NCBI RefSeq assembly: GCF_025370785.1 | Contig: NZ_JAMXFA010000019.1 | Location: 1-64,000 of the forward strand | DNA: 64,000 nt | DNA from: Laspinema olomoucense D3b | Lineage (GTDB): Bacteria; Cyanobacteriota; Cyanobacteriia; Cyanobacteriales; Laspinemataceae | Direction of reading: 5' to 3' | Shown here: positions 45,695 to 55,075 of the stretch, piece after piece | How the letters are laid out: each line of letters opens with the position of its first letter | Numbering within the stretch: the stretch's first letter is position 1 | Program-made: the position numbers and the translations under genes | The notes under the pieces: generated by a model | Databases searched by the model: none | What the model was told of the DNA's origin: nothing | The model's input: only the letters and a program-made list of their open reading frames with translations

Positions 45695-45776
45695 GCCCAG
45701 ATTTCTAAAGTAGCTGTATTTGTATTGTTCCAAGTGTTCACTATACTAAACTTGCAGGAATTGGACTATTACTGCT

Positions 45777-45803
45777 GGAGTGGGAGAAAAATGCTCTCAC
45801 TCC
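45777..45803 (+). terminator. hairpin between htrA and def
   Basis: GGAGTGGGAG (45777-45786) pairs with CTCTCACTCC (45794-45803) with one G-T pair, loop AAAAATG. It is a near copy of the hairpin at 27672-27730. Confidence 0.65.
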
Positions 45804-45839
45804 TTAATTCAAGAGCCACACGGCTGCAAGACTCTCCTC

Positions 45840-45845
45840 TATAAT
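45840..45845 (+). promoter_or_regulatory. TATAAT box close to def start
   Basis: A perfect TATAAT lies only 14 bases before the def ATG at 45860, with no clear -35. A start near 45852 would give a leader of about eight bases and no ribosome-binding site. Confidence 0.4.
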
Positions 45846-45859
45846 ACTAGAATTGAGCT

Positions 45860-46393
45860 ATGAATAACCTTCGAGAGATTGTTCAATTAGGCAATCCTGT
45901 CTTACGGGCTAAAGCCCAACCTGTTACTAACGTTCACCTCGACTCCCTCCAGTCGCTCATTGATGAGTTGATAACTACCTTGAAACCGTCCAACGGAGTG
46001 GGAATTGCCGCTCCCCAGATTGCCGAATCCTATCGAGTCTTTATCTTAGCGTCCCGTCCCACCTTGCGCTATCCCCAGGCTCCGACAATGGAGGCGATCG
46101 CCATTATTGACCCGAAGATTATCGCCTATTCTCAGGAAAAAGTCAAAGATTGGGAAGGCTGTTTGAGCGTGCCAGGAATTCGCGGATTAGTCCCGAGACA
46201 TCAGGCGATCGAGGTCGAATATTTGGACCAGCAGGGGACCTTACACCACGAAGAATTTACCGGGTTTGTAGCCCGGATTTTCCAGCATGAATATGACCAT
46301 TTAGAGGGAAAGGTCTTTTTAGACCGAGTGGAAAGTATGCTGGATATAGTAACCGAACAAGAGTACCAAAAGCAGTTTTTACAGCAGTTGTGA
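45860..46393 (+). CDS. def: peptide deformylase
   Basis: A 177-residue metalloenzyme removing the N-formyl group from new proteins. The three family motifs are intact: GVGIAAPQ near residue 47, EGCLS with the metal-binding cysteine near 98, and QHEYDH with two metal histidines near 141. Length is normal for a type I or II bacterial enzyme. A TATAAT box close to the ATG and the lack of a Shine-Dalgarno sequence suggest a very short leader. Confidence 0.96.
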   Translation: MNNLREIVQLGNPVLRAKAQPVTNVHLDSLQSLIDELITTLKPSNGVGIAAPQIAESYRVFILASRPTLRYPQAPTMEAIAIIDPKIIAYSQEKVKDWEGCLSVPGIRGLVPRHQAIEVEYLDQQGTLHHEEFTGFVARIFQHEYDHLEGKVFLDRVESMLDIVTEQEYQKQFLQQL

Positions 46394-46525
46394 AGGGGGA
46401 AGCCGGGGGACATTTAAACTTGCCGTCTCCCTCCGTGGCCAATTTTAAATTACCTCTCTTTAGGAGGAGACTGGCGACTGGTAGTCCACACTAAACTGAA
46501 ATTGAAAACTTTAAGGGATGGATTC

Positions 46526-46825
46526 ATGGATAATAGCTTATTTAATCAAACCTTTCGGGACGATCAGGGCAATATTGTGATTGCTCAACCTCCCAATCTG
46601 CCGTTACTGTTGGCCATTACAACCACTCTACTCACATTAGTAGTTCCCAGTGGGACGCTGCATACGGGCGTAGATGCGATCGCCTTTGGGTCCTGGTTTA
46701 CTTGGGCTTGGCTGGAGATTTTCCAGGGCGTGAACTATTTTCGTCGGGCATTAGGACTATTCGTCTTGATTGCCATCATCGCTGCCCGAGTCTTCAACAC
46801 CTTTGGACTACAAACGATGTTTTAA
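46526..46825 (+). CDS. small membrane protein, unrecognised
   Basis: A 99-residue protein with two or three hydrophobic segments (LLLAITTTLLTLVVPSG, AFGSWFTWAWLEIFQGV, ALGLFVLIAIIAARVF) after a polar N-terminus (MDNSLFNQTFRDDQGNIVIA). I do not recognise the family, though similar small membrane proteins occur in cyanobacteria. The ATG at 46526 is preferred over an upstream TTG at 46502 because AAGGGATGG precedes it. It is 132 bases downstream of def on the same strand, so co-transcription is possible. A hairpin follows. Confidence 0.75.
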   Translation: MDNSLFNQTFRDDQGNIVIAQPPNLPLLLAITTTLLTLVVPSGTLHTGVDAIAFGSWFTWAWLEIFQGVNYFRRALGLFVLIAIIAARVFNTFGLQTMF

Positions 46826-46842
46826 GCGGCGGATATCCCAAC

Positions 46843-46885
46843 AGCTAAACGGGACAATTAACCCGGTTTAGGGTCCCGTTTAGCT
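46843..46885. terminator. hairpin between convergent genes
   Basis: AGCTAAACGGGAC (46843-46855) pairs perfectly with GTCCCGTTTAGCT (46873-46885). It lies 17 bases after the small membrane protein and before convergent glk. Confidence 0.7.
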
Positions 46886-47025
46886 GGTAAATTGCCGAGT
46901 TTTTGTGAAACACCCGGTTTGTCTTCCCTTGATAGAAGCCTGAAGGGGAAAGACGGGAGTCTTTTCTATCCCCGGTGTTGCACAAAGCTACCCCTCACGA
47001 AGGATAAACCCTCGGGTTGTGGCCC

Positions 47026-48042
47026 CTATAATCGCGCAGCACAGATGGCAGCACCAATCAATCCCACTTGGGGATTGAGAATGAGATGAACCGGAACTTT
47101 TTCTACCAAGGGAGTGACTCGACCTTTGTGGTTAAAGCTATTAATAAACCGATCGCCTTCTTCAATTAACGGCAGAATTTTAGCCGCAATTCCCCCAGCG
47201 AGATATAATCCCCCGTAGGGTAGTAATTTTAAAGCCAAATTTCCCGCTTCCGCACCGTAAGCTTCCACAAAAATTTCTAACGTTTGTTCGCAGATCGGGT
47301 CAGATTTGTCCAGGGCCGCTTGTGAAATCTCTGCCGGGTCTTTGTCTGCGGGGGAAACATTTTTTCCAGCAGCGATCGCGCGATCGCGCAGGAATTTATA
47401 AATAGACTCAATTCCCATCCCCGATACCACGCGTTCGACAGAAACACGGTCTATCTTCTCCCGTTGCTGCAAGTCTTGCAACAGTTCAAACTCAAGGGGG
47501 GTGCGGGGTGCAAAATCAGCATGACCCCCTTCTGAGGGATACACAAAATATTCATCCAAATGCCGGATTAAAAACCCTTGTCCTAGTCCCGTTCCTGCGC
47601 CCATCACCGCGATCGGCGCGGCAGTTTGCGTTTCCCCAGGTTGTAGGGTATGGAGGTCCGCTTTATTCATCCCCAACACTCCATAACCCACTGCTACAAA
47701 GTCATTAATTAACTTGACATGGGGAATATTGAGTTCTTTTTCTAATCGGTCCGTTGTTAAGGTCCAACTGAGGTTAGTCAGGACAGATGTATGTCCCATC
47801 ACAGGTCCGGCGATCGCAAAACAGGCCCCCTTGGGTTCGGGGACTTCTCCTAATTTCTGACTCGCTTCTTTGAGAAACTTTCCCACAATGGGTACTAAGT
47901 CAGGATATTCCTGACTGGCGTAACGCCCCTCATAGAGAGTGCCAATCTGGAATACCCCTGAAGTATCTGCTGCAGTCGGCATCTCCACCAAGCGCAAAAG
48001 GGATTTGGTACCACCGATATCTCCGGCTAATAGTAAGGTCAT
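47026..48042 (-). CDS. glk: glucokinase (Glk family)
   Basis: A 338-residue ATP-dependent glucokinase. The phosphate motif GDIGGTKSLL starts at about residue 7, INDFVAVGYG carries the sugar-contacting Asn-Asp, VMGAGTGLGQGF is the adenosine/phosphate region, and SEGGHADFAPR contains conserved glucose-binding residues. It phosphorylates glucose released from glycogen or taken up. The ROK enzyme at 9036 is from another subfamily, so the genome region carries two independent glucose kinases. It is 57 bases downstream of the histidine phosphatase on the same strand and probably co-transcribed with it. Confidence 0.95.
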   Translation of the reverse strand: MTLLLAGDIGGTKSLLRLVEMPTAADTSGVFQIGTLYEGRYASQEYPDLVPIVGKFLKEASQKLGEVPEPKGACFAIAGPVMGHTSVLTNLSWTLTTDRLEKELNIPHVKLINDFVAVGYGVLGMNKADLHTLQPGETQTAAPIAVMGAGTGLGQGFLIRHLDEYFVYPSEGGHADFAPRTPLEFELLQDLQQREKIDRVSVERVVSGMGIESIYKFLRDRAIAAGKNVSPADKDPAEISQAALDKSDPICEQTLEIFVEAYGAEAGNLALKLLPYGGLYLAGGIAAKILPLIEEGDRFINSFNHKGRVTPLVEKVPVHLILNPQVGLIGAAICAARL

Positions 48043-48099
48043 CTTGTTGATTCTGAGCGTATGGACTGTTGGATTAAATCCGGTTTCTTTTTCATCTTC

Positions 48100-48744
48100 C
48101 TAAAAAAATCGGATTTCTGCCTCAATTTCTCGCAAATGAGAGCGATCGCCCTTCAGTTCGATTTCCCAGCTTTCCCCTTGGCGTACCAGCTTGTACAAAC
48201 AGCATAATCCCGCACTCAACTCGATTTCCGCCGCCTCCACCGCTAGACCCATCGTCGCCCCAATCACCGAGGCCCCATGCCCCACCAACAAAATCTCCTC
48301 GGAAAACTCATCCGCAAGCAGTCGCGCCGTTTCTCCCGCCCGTTGTAGACAAACCGGGTCATATTCGGGATACTGTGGCATCACCCGCGAGTGATAACTT
48401 AAATCAATTCGGGGAAATTTCCGGCCTAACACCTGCGGGGGGAGGGTTTCGGGCATTTCCGTCATCCACTCGGGATTTAACCATTCACAAAGTCCCCACT
48501 CCAGTTTCAGCGGTAAGTCTAAAATTTCTGCCACCTGATTTGCAGTTTGTACGGTTCGCAGAAAAGGCGAGGTGAATATGTGACTTATACGTTCTCCCTT
48601 GAGACGTTCGGCAAGTTCTTTCGCTTGTAAAAAACCATCTGCCGACAAGGGCGGATCGTACCGACGTTCTGCTGTATTAAACCATTCAGGGTTTACGAAG
48701 TCTAAACGGTTTGCGTGTCTTGCAATCCAAACGATTTGAGACAT
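48100..48744 (-). CDS. histidine phosphatase superfamily protein
   Basis: A 214-residue protein of the histidine phosphatase (phosphoglycerate mutase-like) superfamily. The catalytic histidine is in ARHANRLDF near residue 10, an RHA variant of the RHG motif. TSPFLRTVQTA and the second histidine in LVGHGASV are also present. The superfamily includes phosphatases of sugar phosphates, proteins and small metabolites; the substrate is unknown. It probably forms a two-gene unit with glk downstream, suggesting but not proving a sugar-phosphate substrate. Confidence 0.88.
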   Translation of the reverse strand: MSQIVWIARHANRLDFVNPEWFNTAERRYDPPLSADGFLQAKELAERLKGERISHIFTSPFLRTVQTANQVAEILDLPLKLEWGLCEWLNPEWMTEMPETLPPQVLGRKFPRIDLSYHSRVMPQYPEYDPVCLQRAGETARLLADEFSEEILLVGHGASVIGATMGLAVEAAEIELSAGLCCLYKLVRQGESWEIELKGDRSHLREIEAEIRFF

Positions 48745-48889
48745 GGGTATAACTCATTCACTCATCAGCAATTTCCGTCTAAGTTGGCACAAGGATGAGT
48801 TGTCCCAACCCAGACTTCTTCCTCACTATAGTGGTTTCTGACCGCTTGGGATGTGGCTTATGTAGTGGGGGTTACAAACTGTTTTAAAA

Positions 48890-48952
48890 GTCGGGGCAGC
48901 CTAAACACCAGGGCAAGGATAGGCGATTTTCTGGCTAACTGCCAGCCCCGAC
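48890..48952 (+). promoter_or_regulatory. GC-rich stem-loop in leader of peptidase gene
   Basis: GTCGGGGC (48890-48897) pairs with GCCCCGAC (48945-48952), enclosing 47 bases that can form a further stem (GGCGATTTTCTGGCT region). It ends 46 bases before the downstream ATG. It may be a structured leader; I do not recognise it as a known riboswitch. Confidence 0.4.
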
Positions 48953-48998
48953 TCAGACAACTGGTATCGGCATTTTACTTGTTTTTGGGTTAGAAATT

Positions 48999-49802
48999 AT
49001 GACCGTAGCACAATCCGATTCAACTTCATCTACCGCGTCCACAAACCAGTCCACTGAACTAAAAATTCTTTCCGATACAATTCTCAAACAGAAACCCATT
49101 GCTTCATCTGAGTTGAGCGACTCCGAAAAACAAGCGATTCCAGCGGGAACGGTCTTAAAAGTTCAGTCTTACGCCCCAGAAAGCGATCACATTAAAGTTT
49201 GTTTTGCCCAGGACAGTTTCCAAGGTCGCAACACCTGGTATGTTTATTATAAACATGGGGTGATTCTGCACAAAGGGGCGGTGGCTTTCCCCGATCGCAT
49301 TAAACTCGCGGTTCCCTACAAGTCCCAACTGGATAATGGTAAGAATCCTTATGGAAGCTGCAACACCACTAGCATTGCTATGTGTTTGGCTTACCTCGGG
49401 ATTAAAGGGAAACAGCCTTACAAACAGTTAGAAGATGAACTGCAAGAGTGGTTAGAAAGCCGGGGTTTAAGTCGTCACGACCCCTATCATTTGGCTCAAG
49501 CTGCCGAAGCTTATGGGGCAAAAGACCGCTTTACTGAAAAAGCGACTTTTAATGAAATCAAGGAATGGCTGATTCAAGGTAACCCGATTGTTATCCACGG
49601 TTATTTTACCAGTTTCGGTCATATTGTATGCTTGATTGGCTACAATTCTCATGGCTTTATCGTTCATGACCCTTATGGTGAATATTGGTCTCATGGATAC
49701 AATACTTCTGCACCCGGTGCGGGGTTAAGCTATTCCTACGACCTCATTCACAATACCTGCAAGGCGGATGGCGATTGCTGGGTTCATTTCATCTCCCGCT
49801 AA
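48999..49802 (+). CDS. C39-like papain-fold cysteine peptidase
   Basis: A 267-residue protein. Residues about 20-95 form an SH3-like region rich in strands (AGTVLKVQSYAPESDHIKVC). From about residue 105 a peptidase C39-like fold follows, with predicted catalytic C121 in GSCNTTSIAM, H208 in FGHIVCLIG and D224 in HDPYGEY. No signal peptide or membrane segment is seen. Relatives act on peptides or the cell wall, but the substrate here is unknown. It is monocistronic, with a stem-loop in its leader and a strong terminator after it. Confidence 0.85.
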   Translation: MTVAQSDSTSSTASTNQSTELKILSDTILKQKPIASSELSDSEKQAIPAGTVLKVQSYAPESDHIKVCFAQDSFQGRNTWYVYYKHGVILHKGAVAFPDRIKLAVPYKSQLDNGKNPYGSCNTTSIAMCLAYLGIKGKQPYKQLEDELQEWLESRGLSRHDPYHLAQAAEAYGAKDRFTEKATFNEIKEWLIQGNPIVIHGYFTSFGHIVCLIGYNSHGFIVHDPYGEYWSHGYNTSAPGAGLSYSYDLIHNTCKADGDCWVHFISR

Positions 49803-49954
49803 GGCATGAATTGAAGGGGTGAGCCAGGGGAGGCAGAGGATTGCAGGAGATAAACATTCCTATTGGTAGCGAATGAGCCTAGCTTTTTCTAATCCCCCTA
49901 CTTCCTCATTAAAATGCTGTTGGGAAACATAAATAGTATTTTAGACCGTTTAGG

Positions 49955-49982
49955 AAGACGCGATCAATCGCGTCTTTTTTAT
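49955..49982 (+). terminator. intrinsic terminator after C39-like peptidase
   Basis: AAGACGCGAT (49955-49964) pairs perfectly with ATCGCGTCTT (49967-49976), followed by TTTTT. It also lies beyond the stop of the convergent PIN toxin gene. Confidence 0.8.
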
Positions 49983-50029
49983 TATATTAAATTTTTTTCT
50001 TTAACCGTTTGTTTAAAACTTTTGTTTCC

Positions 50030-50440
50030 TTACAGCAGTTGCTCAATGATCTCCCGGGGGGAGTAAGTTGGCATAGGAGCCTGGATAAATCCATCGCGAT
50101 CGCGGGATATAACTGCCTCCAGATTAGAGGCGATCGCACAAGCAATTTGCACCGCATCTTCAAAATCATTCAACTCTAAAGCCAGGGCAGATTCCAGAAT
50201 CAGGCGATCGACTTGGCAGATATGCATCAAACTCAGCAAATCCGCAATATTTTGCTTGGCCCCCTCTACTCCTTTGTACTTTCTAGCAAAATAGAAGATA
50301 TCGGTTAAGGTGGTCGCGGTTATATACCCTTCAATCTGCCCTGCTTTAATTATGTTAAATAGAGCCGTTGCATCCTCAGCAAAGGGTGCTCGTTCTAGGA
50401 GATGATCGAGAATAATATTGGTATCCAGTAACACCCTCAT
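50030..50440 (-). CDS. PIN-domain toxin (VapC-like)
   Basis: A 136-residue PIN-domain protein, probably an endoribonuclease toxin. Acidic active-site residues are D6 (VLLDTN) plus those in LNDFEDAVQIA and SRDRDGF. The closest look is the cyanobacterial PIN group with ITATTLTDIFYFARK. Its ATG overlaps the stop of the preceding gene by four bases (50437-50440), the usual coupling of antitoxin and toxin. The pair lies at the end of the nitrate cluster, separated from narB by about 115 bases. Confidence 0.88.
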   Translation of the reverse strand: MRVLLDTNIILDHLLERAPFAEDATALFNIIKAGQIEGYITATTLTDIFYFARKYKGVEGAKQNIADLLSLMHICQVDRLILESALALELNDFEDAVQIACAIASNLEAVISRDRDGFIQAPMPTYSPREIIEQLL

Positions 50441-50670
50441 TTTAGATACTTTTCCATTAATCGTTCTTCTTTAATAGCTTCAATTTCTTCATCCGTAGGC
50501 GGTGGGCCGTCGGTTTTGAGGACCCCACGCAATCGTTCTACCACGCCCGGGGGTACTGGGGGCCTGGGTCTGATTTCTTCATGCACAGAACGGACGATCG
50601 CCTCGACTAGGGCTAATCTGTCGCTAACGGATAAATTGTATGCTTCTTTCCGGAGTTCTTGCCAGTCCAT
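50437..50670 (-). CDS. antitoxin of the PIN toxin
   Basis: A 77-residue protein, MDWQELRKEAYNLSVSDRLA at the start and a charged, helical C-terminus (DEEIEAIKEERLMEKYLK). The N-terminal pattern resembles addiction-module antitoxin components found before PIN toxins in cyanobacteria. The ATG at 50670 is preferred because GAGG lies about eight bases upstream; a TTG at 50685 would add five residues. The stop overlaps the toxin start by four bases. It should neutralise the toxin and may repress the operon. Confidence 0.8.
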   Translation of the reverse strand: MDWQELRKEAYNLSVSDRLALVEAIVRSVHEEIRPRPPVPPGVVERLRGVLKTDGPPPTDEEIEAIKEERLMEKYLK

Positions 50671-50785
50671 AGGTTTTCCTCGCAATCCATTGGCTCAATT
50701 TTAACATGGCATGGCCGGGGAACGGGCGGGTTCTGGGATGGCGAAACTCCGAACTTTGAACCGTGGAAACTTCAGCTTTTTTGGA

Positions 50786-53023
50786 TTAGGAACGGGTGGC
50801 AAGCGCCGATCGCGGTGCAAAGGCGATCGCAATCGAGTCACTTTGTTCGATGGTTTCGGTTTCGCTGAGGGTTTCGTCTTCTGGCAGAGGGATTAGTTGT
50901 ACCGCACAAGCTTTTAATTCCGGTTGCAGGGAGGAGGGACAGGCTTCTGGGTGGGTGAGGGCGTTCGCTTCGGTTTGATCCCCCCAGAGTGCTCCCCAGT
51001 GCATCGGGACGAAGACGGTACCCGGGGCGATCGCCTGGGTGACTTTGGCGGGAAATCTGGCGATACCTCGGCGCGATCGCACTTCGATTCTCATCCCCTC
51101 CACAATCTCCAATTTCTTAGCATCCCGGGGATGAATCTCGATAAACGGATTGGGGTGCATTTTGACAATTTTATCGATTCTCCCGGTCCGAGTTAAAGTA
51201 TGCCAATGTCCGTAGAGACGCCCGGTTGTGAGAACAAACGGATAATTTGGGTCCGGGGGTTCCGCCAGTCCTTTGGCATGATGGGCCCCAAAGCGGGCGC
51301 GTCCGTCGGGCGTAGGAAATCTCCAGTCGGTGTAGAGGCGTTTGTTGGTCTGCGGGAGGGGTTGTCCCGCCGGATAGGGCCACTGGGTTGGTCCTTGTGC
51401 GGCGAGGCGTTCATGACTTAACCCCGTCATATCACAGACGCGATCGCGGGTAATTTGCACAAATTCCCCATAGACTTGGGCCGAATTCTCAAAAGGAAAC
51501 TGTTCAGCAAATCCCAATCTGCGTCCGACTTCAGCAAAGATTTCCCAATCGGCTTTAGCTTGTCCGGGGGGTTCCCGAAAAGCAGGACACAGAGTCACCA
51601 CTCGTTCAGAATTGGTCATCGCCCCAGTTTTTTCCCCCCATTGTGCTGCCGGTAACAAAACATGGGCGTAGGCAGCAGTTTCCGTGGGATAGTAGGCATC
51701 TTGATACACCGTAAAAGGCGATCGCCTCAAGGCCGCTTTGGTCCGTTCGATATCCGGCATACTCACCGCTGGATTAGTCGCTGCCACCCACAATAACCCG
51801 ACGTTTCCAGTTTCTAATCCCGTAATCATCTCCCAGGCGGTAAGACCGATTTCCGGGGCGATTCTGCCTTCCGGCAATCCCCAAAATTGTTCGATATCCC
51901 GGCGATGTTCGGGATTTTTGACCAGGCGGTATCCCGGGAGTAGATTGGCTAATCCTCCCGCTTCTCTGCCTCCCATTGCGTTGGGTTGTCCGGTGAGGGA
52001 AAAGGGACCGGAACCCGGTTTACCGATTTGGGCTGTCATCAGATGCAGATTAATCAAACTGCGGACTTTGGCTGTCCCTTCCGATGACTGATTCATCCCC
52101 ATTGACCACAGGGACAAGACGCGCTGGGATTCACTCCAGTAGCGGGCAGCAGTTTCGAGTTCATCGATGCGAATGCCACAGCGTTCGGCCACAATTTGCG
52201 GGGGATAGTGGCGAATCACTTCGGCATATTCGGGAAATCCCGAGGTGCATTCGTCAATAAAAACGGTATTGAGATGTCCCCATTGCATGAGTAAGTAAGC
52301 GATGCCGTTGAGGAGGTCAATATCGGTTCCGGGTCGAATGCCTAAATAGAGGTCGGCAGCTTCAGCAGTGGTCGTCCGACGGGGATCGACAACGATCAGT
52401 TTGACGTTTTTATTCTTTTTATGATACTTGCGGAGTCGGTTGAAGGCGATGGGATGACATTCGGCGGCGTTGGTGCCGATGAGAAAGGCACAGTCAGTTT
52501 GTTCGAGGTCGTCATAACAGGTGGGTGGACCATCGGAACCCAGACTCTGAATGTATCCGGCAACGGCGGAGGACATACAGAGGCGGGAGTTGGCATCAAA
52601 GTTATTAGTGCCCAGGCAGCCTTTCATGAGTTTTTGGGCGATGTAGTAGTCTTCGGTTTGGAATTGTCCAGACCCATACATACAGATGCCCTCGCTGCCG
52701 AGGGTGGACTGTACGGTTTGAATGCGATCGACGATTAAGGTAAAGGCTTCTTCCCAGGTGGCGCGGCGAAAGGGTTCGTCTAGGGAAGCGCGGACCATTG
52801 GATATTTGAGGCGGTCTTTGTCTAAGGCTTCGGCGATGGTGGCCCCTTTGACGCAAACCATGCCTTCTGAGGAAGGATGAGTGCGATCGCCCTGGACTTT
52901 CCACATCGGCTTCCCTTCACTGTCCCGATGGGTGGCTTTTCCCGGTTGTGCCGGAGGGGAAACTTCTAATCCGCAGCCAACTCCGCAGTAAGGACACAGG
53001 GTTTTGGTGGGTTGAGTAGACAT
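50786..53023 (-). CDS. narB: ferredoxin-dependent nitrate reductase
   Basis: A 745-residue assimilatory nitrate reductase reducing nitrate to nitrite with reduced ferredoxin. The N-terminal [4Fe-4S] ligands are C10, C13, C17 and C57. The molybdopterin regions follow ([24 protein letters not shown] with the probable Mo-ligand cysteine, and [12 protein letters not shown]), and the C-terminal molydopterin-dinucleotide-binding domain has [14 protein letters not shown]. The length matches cyanobacterial NarB. It is the last gene of the leftward nirA-X-Y-nrtP-narB cluster, 161 bases after nrtP. Confidence 0.97.
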   Translation of the reverse strand: MSTQPTKTLCPYCGVGCGLEVSPPAQPGKATHRDSEGKPMWKVQGDRTHPSSEGMVCVKGATIAEALDKDRLKYPMVRASLDEPFRRATWEEAFTLIVDRIQTVQSTLGSEGICMYGSGQFQTEDYYIAQKLMKGCLGTNNFDANSRLCMSSAVAGYIQSLGSDGPPTCYDDLEQTDCAFLIGTNAAECHPIAFNRLRKYHKKNKNVKLIVVDPRRTTTAEAADLYLGIRPGTDIDLLNGIAYLLMQWGHLNTVFIDECTSGFPEYAEVIRHYPPQIVAERCGIRIDELETAARYWSESQRVLSLWSMGMNQSSEGTAKVRSLINLHLMTAQIGKPGSGPFSLTGQPNAMGGREAGGLANLLPGYRLVKNPEHRRDIEQFWGLPEGRIAPEIGLTAWEMITGLETGNVGLLWVAATNPAVSMPDIERTKAALRRSPFTVYQDAYYPTETAAYAHVLLPAAQWGEKTGAMTNSERVVTLCPAFREPPGQAKADWEIFAEVGRRLGFAEQFPFENSAQVYGEFVQITRDRVCDMTGLSHERLAAQGPTQWPYPAGQPLPQTNKRLYTDWRFPTPDGRARFGAHHAKGLAEPPDPNYPFVLTTGRLYGHWHTLTRTGRIDKIVKMHPNPFIEIHPRDAKKLEIVEGMRIEVRSRRGIARFPAKVTQAIAPGTVFVPMHWGALWGDQTEANALTHPEACPSSLQPELKACAVQLIPLPEDETLSETETIEQSDSIAIAFAPRSALATRS

Positions 53024-53184
53024 AAAAGTTTAGTTAGCTTGTAGAGTTTAAAGTTTTTTAGAGTTTAAAGTATGAGAAAGGACGGGTTAGGGTCCGGTTA
53101 GTAAGGATTAAGTGTAACCAATTATCAGCCATTAAAGGGGGAGAGGAGTGATCGCACCTTGGGCGATCGCTCCTTTCAGGGATT

Positions 53185-54717
53185 TTAGGCTTCTCGGCCT
53201 TCTTCCACGAAATGGGGGACGGGTTGTCCTATAGCGGTTTCAGGATGTACTTCCTCTCCCTCATGATGAGCAGCGAACGATCCTTTGGGTTCTTTCAGGT
53301 AGAAGGCACAAAGGAAGGTGACGATAATGGCAGTGACGCCTAGGACCTGGAAAAAGATCTTGTTCCCGATATCACCCTCGGGGAGGAAGCTGAACAAGGT
53401 GAGATAAGCCACCGCACCGACGTTCCCATAAGCGCCCACATTTCCGGCAATTTGTCCCGTGACTCGACGTTTGAGCAGGGGAACCATTGCAAAGGTTGAC
53501 CCTTCTCCCGATTGCACGAAGAAAGAACAGAACATAGTGAGAAGAATCGCGATGGGTAGCCACCAGGTACCCTGGACCGCACTCATCATCAGATAGGAGA
53601 GACCCATCCCGGCGGTGAGGACAACCATCGTCAGCTTCCGGCTACCGAGGGTGTCAGAAATTAACCCACCCCCTGGACGTGCGGCTAAGTTCATAAAGGC
53701 ATAAGTTGCAGCAATCATCCCCGCCATGACTTTACCCAGTCCAAAAGTATGCTCGAAGAAGGCAGGCAGCATGGATACCACAGCCAGTTCAGACCCGAAG
53801 TTGACCAGATAAGTGAGTTCTAAGAGGGCAACTTGGGAAAATTCATAGCGATCGCTGGCCGGATAGCGTTTCTGACCCAAAACTAACTCTTTGTTAACCG
53901 TCCAGCACTTATAGGACTGGAAAGCATACAATCCGATGAAGAATACCCAACTTAGCCAGAGTTGAGTGTTAGTTAAAAACCCCACTTGATTCAGACGCCA
54001 AGCGAGTAAACCGAGAATAGCGCTGAGGGGAACATTCATCGCCATCATGAACCAGAAGTCGCGACGGCTGGTTACTTCTAGTCCACCGTGACGAGCAGGA
54101 CGCTGATAAACTTTACCCGGTGGGGTGTCTTGGACATTAAAGAAGTAGAAGACGCCGTAAACAGCGGCGAAAATTCCCGTCAGGGCGATCGAAAACCGCC
54201 AGTTAATTTGACCGGCAGACATGACAGCGGCAATTGTTCCCAAGGTAGGCAGGGTAAAGGCAGCCGCAGCCGAACCAAAGTTACCCCATCCCCCATAGAT
54301 CCCTTCAGCTAATCCAATTTCTTTCGGGGGGAACCACTCAGCCACCATGCGGATACCAATCACGAATCCAGCACCCACAAGCGATAACAGTAAGCGAGAA
54401 ACAACCAACTGCCCAAAGTTTTGCGCGAAGGCAAACATCAAACAGGGAATGGCTGCATAAATCAATAACAAAGAATAAGTAATACGCGGTCCATATTTAT
54501 CGAGGACCATGCCGATAATAATTCGAGCCGGAACAGTGAGGGCAACGTTACAAATAGCAAGGGTTCTAAGTTGTCCGGCTTCTAAGCCTAATGATTCTTG
54601 TACCGCCGTGGCAAAGGGGGCAAAGTTAAACCAGACGACAAAGGTGAGAAAGAAGGCAAACCAGGTTAAGTGTAGGATGCGGTATCGTCCGCGAAATGAC
54701 CAGATTTCTGTTAGCAT
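53185..54717 (-). CDS. nrtP: nitrate/nitrite transporter, MFS NNP family
   Basis: A 510-residue twelve-helix permease of the nitrate-nitrite porter family. Family signatures include FNFAPFATAV and RIIIGMVLDKYGPR near the N-terminus, GAGFVIGIRMVAEWFPPKEIGLAEGIYGGWGNFG, and the symmetrical NLAARPGGGLISDTLGSRK and GNVGAYGNVGAVAYL in the second half. It imports nitrate, and often nitrite, with protons or sodium. This organism uses NrtP here; no nrtABCD ABC genes are in the window. The ATG at 54717 lacks a strong ribosome-binding site. Confidence 0.96.
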   Translation of the reverse strand: MLTEIWSFRGRYRILHLTWFAFFLTFVVWFNFAPFATAVQESLGLEAGQLRTLAICNVALTVPARIIIGMVLDKYGPRITYSLLLIYAAIPCLMFAFAQNFGQLVVSRLLLSLVGAGFVIGIRMVAEWFPPKEIGLAEGIYGGWGNFGSAAAAFTLPTLGTIAAVMSAGQINWRFSIALTGIFAAVYGVFYFFNVQDTPPGKVYQRPARHGGLEVTSRRDFWFMMAMNVPLSAILGLLAWRLNQVGFLTNTQLWLSWVFFIGLYAFQSYKCWTVNKELVLGQKRYPASDRYEFSQVALLELTYLVNFGSELAVVSMLPAFFEHTFGLGKVMAGMIAATYAFMNLAARPGGGLISDTLGSRKLTMVVLTAGMGLSYLMMSAVQGTWWLPIAILLTMFCSFFVQSGEGSTFAMVPLLKRRVTGQIAGNVGAYGNVGAVAYLTLFSFLPEGDIGNKIFFQVLGVTAIIVTFLCAFYLKEPKGSFAAHHEGEEVHPETAIGQPVPHFVEEGREA

Positions 54718-55075
54718 GATTCCTCTATTATTGGGTTGAAGTAATTTCTCTAGGAATGGTTTGGTAAATTTTGTTGACTGGGCTAGTCGCCACCGATCCG
54801 CCGTTCTCGATCGCCTCGCCTTGTCATTAGCTACAGTGTTTATGGATTGGTTTGGATGTGATGCGATCGCACCCCAGGCTCACTTTATTTACCTACCGAG
54901 GGCAGTTGTCCAGAAATCTGTTCGTGAAGGGGTCTAGTTTCCTGTGGATCCTTGGCTGGTCGTTTCCCCTCTTCCTCCCTTGTGAGCGGTGGGAAGAGGG
55001 GTAGCTATATAATTTATAGCCCACATACCATTGTGATCACCAGCCATCATTATCCCATTACTTTAAGCGTTGTTG
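54718..55075. other. gap between TonB-like paralog 1 and nrtP
   Basis: The 358 bases contain no gene. A perfect 10-bp stem CCCCTCTTCC/GGAAGAGGGG lies at 54966-55001, followed by the palindrome GCTATATAATTTATAGC at 55004-55020. I found no GTA-N8-TAC site here, so nrtP-narB may depend on read-through from nirA or on another promoter. Confidence 0.55.

Noticed and set aside
54718-55075. A separate NtcA promoter for nrtP
   Set aside because: I scanned the gap for GTA-N8-TAC and found none.
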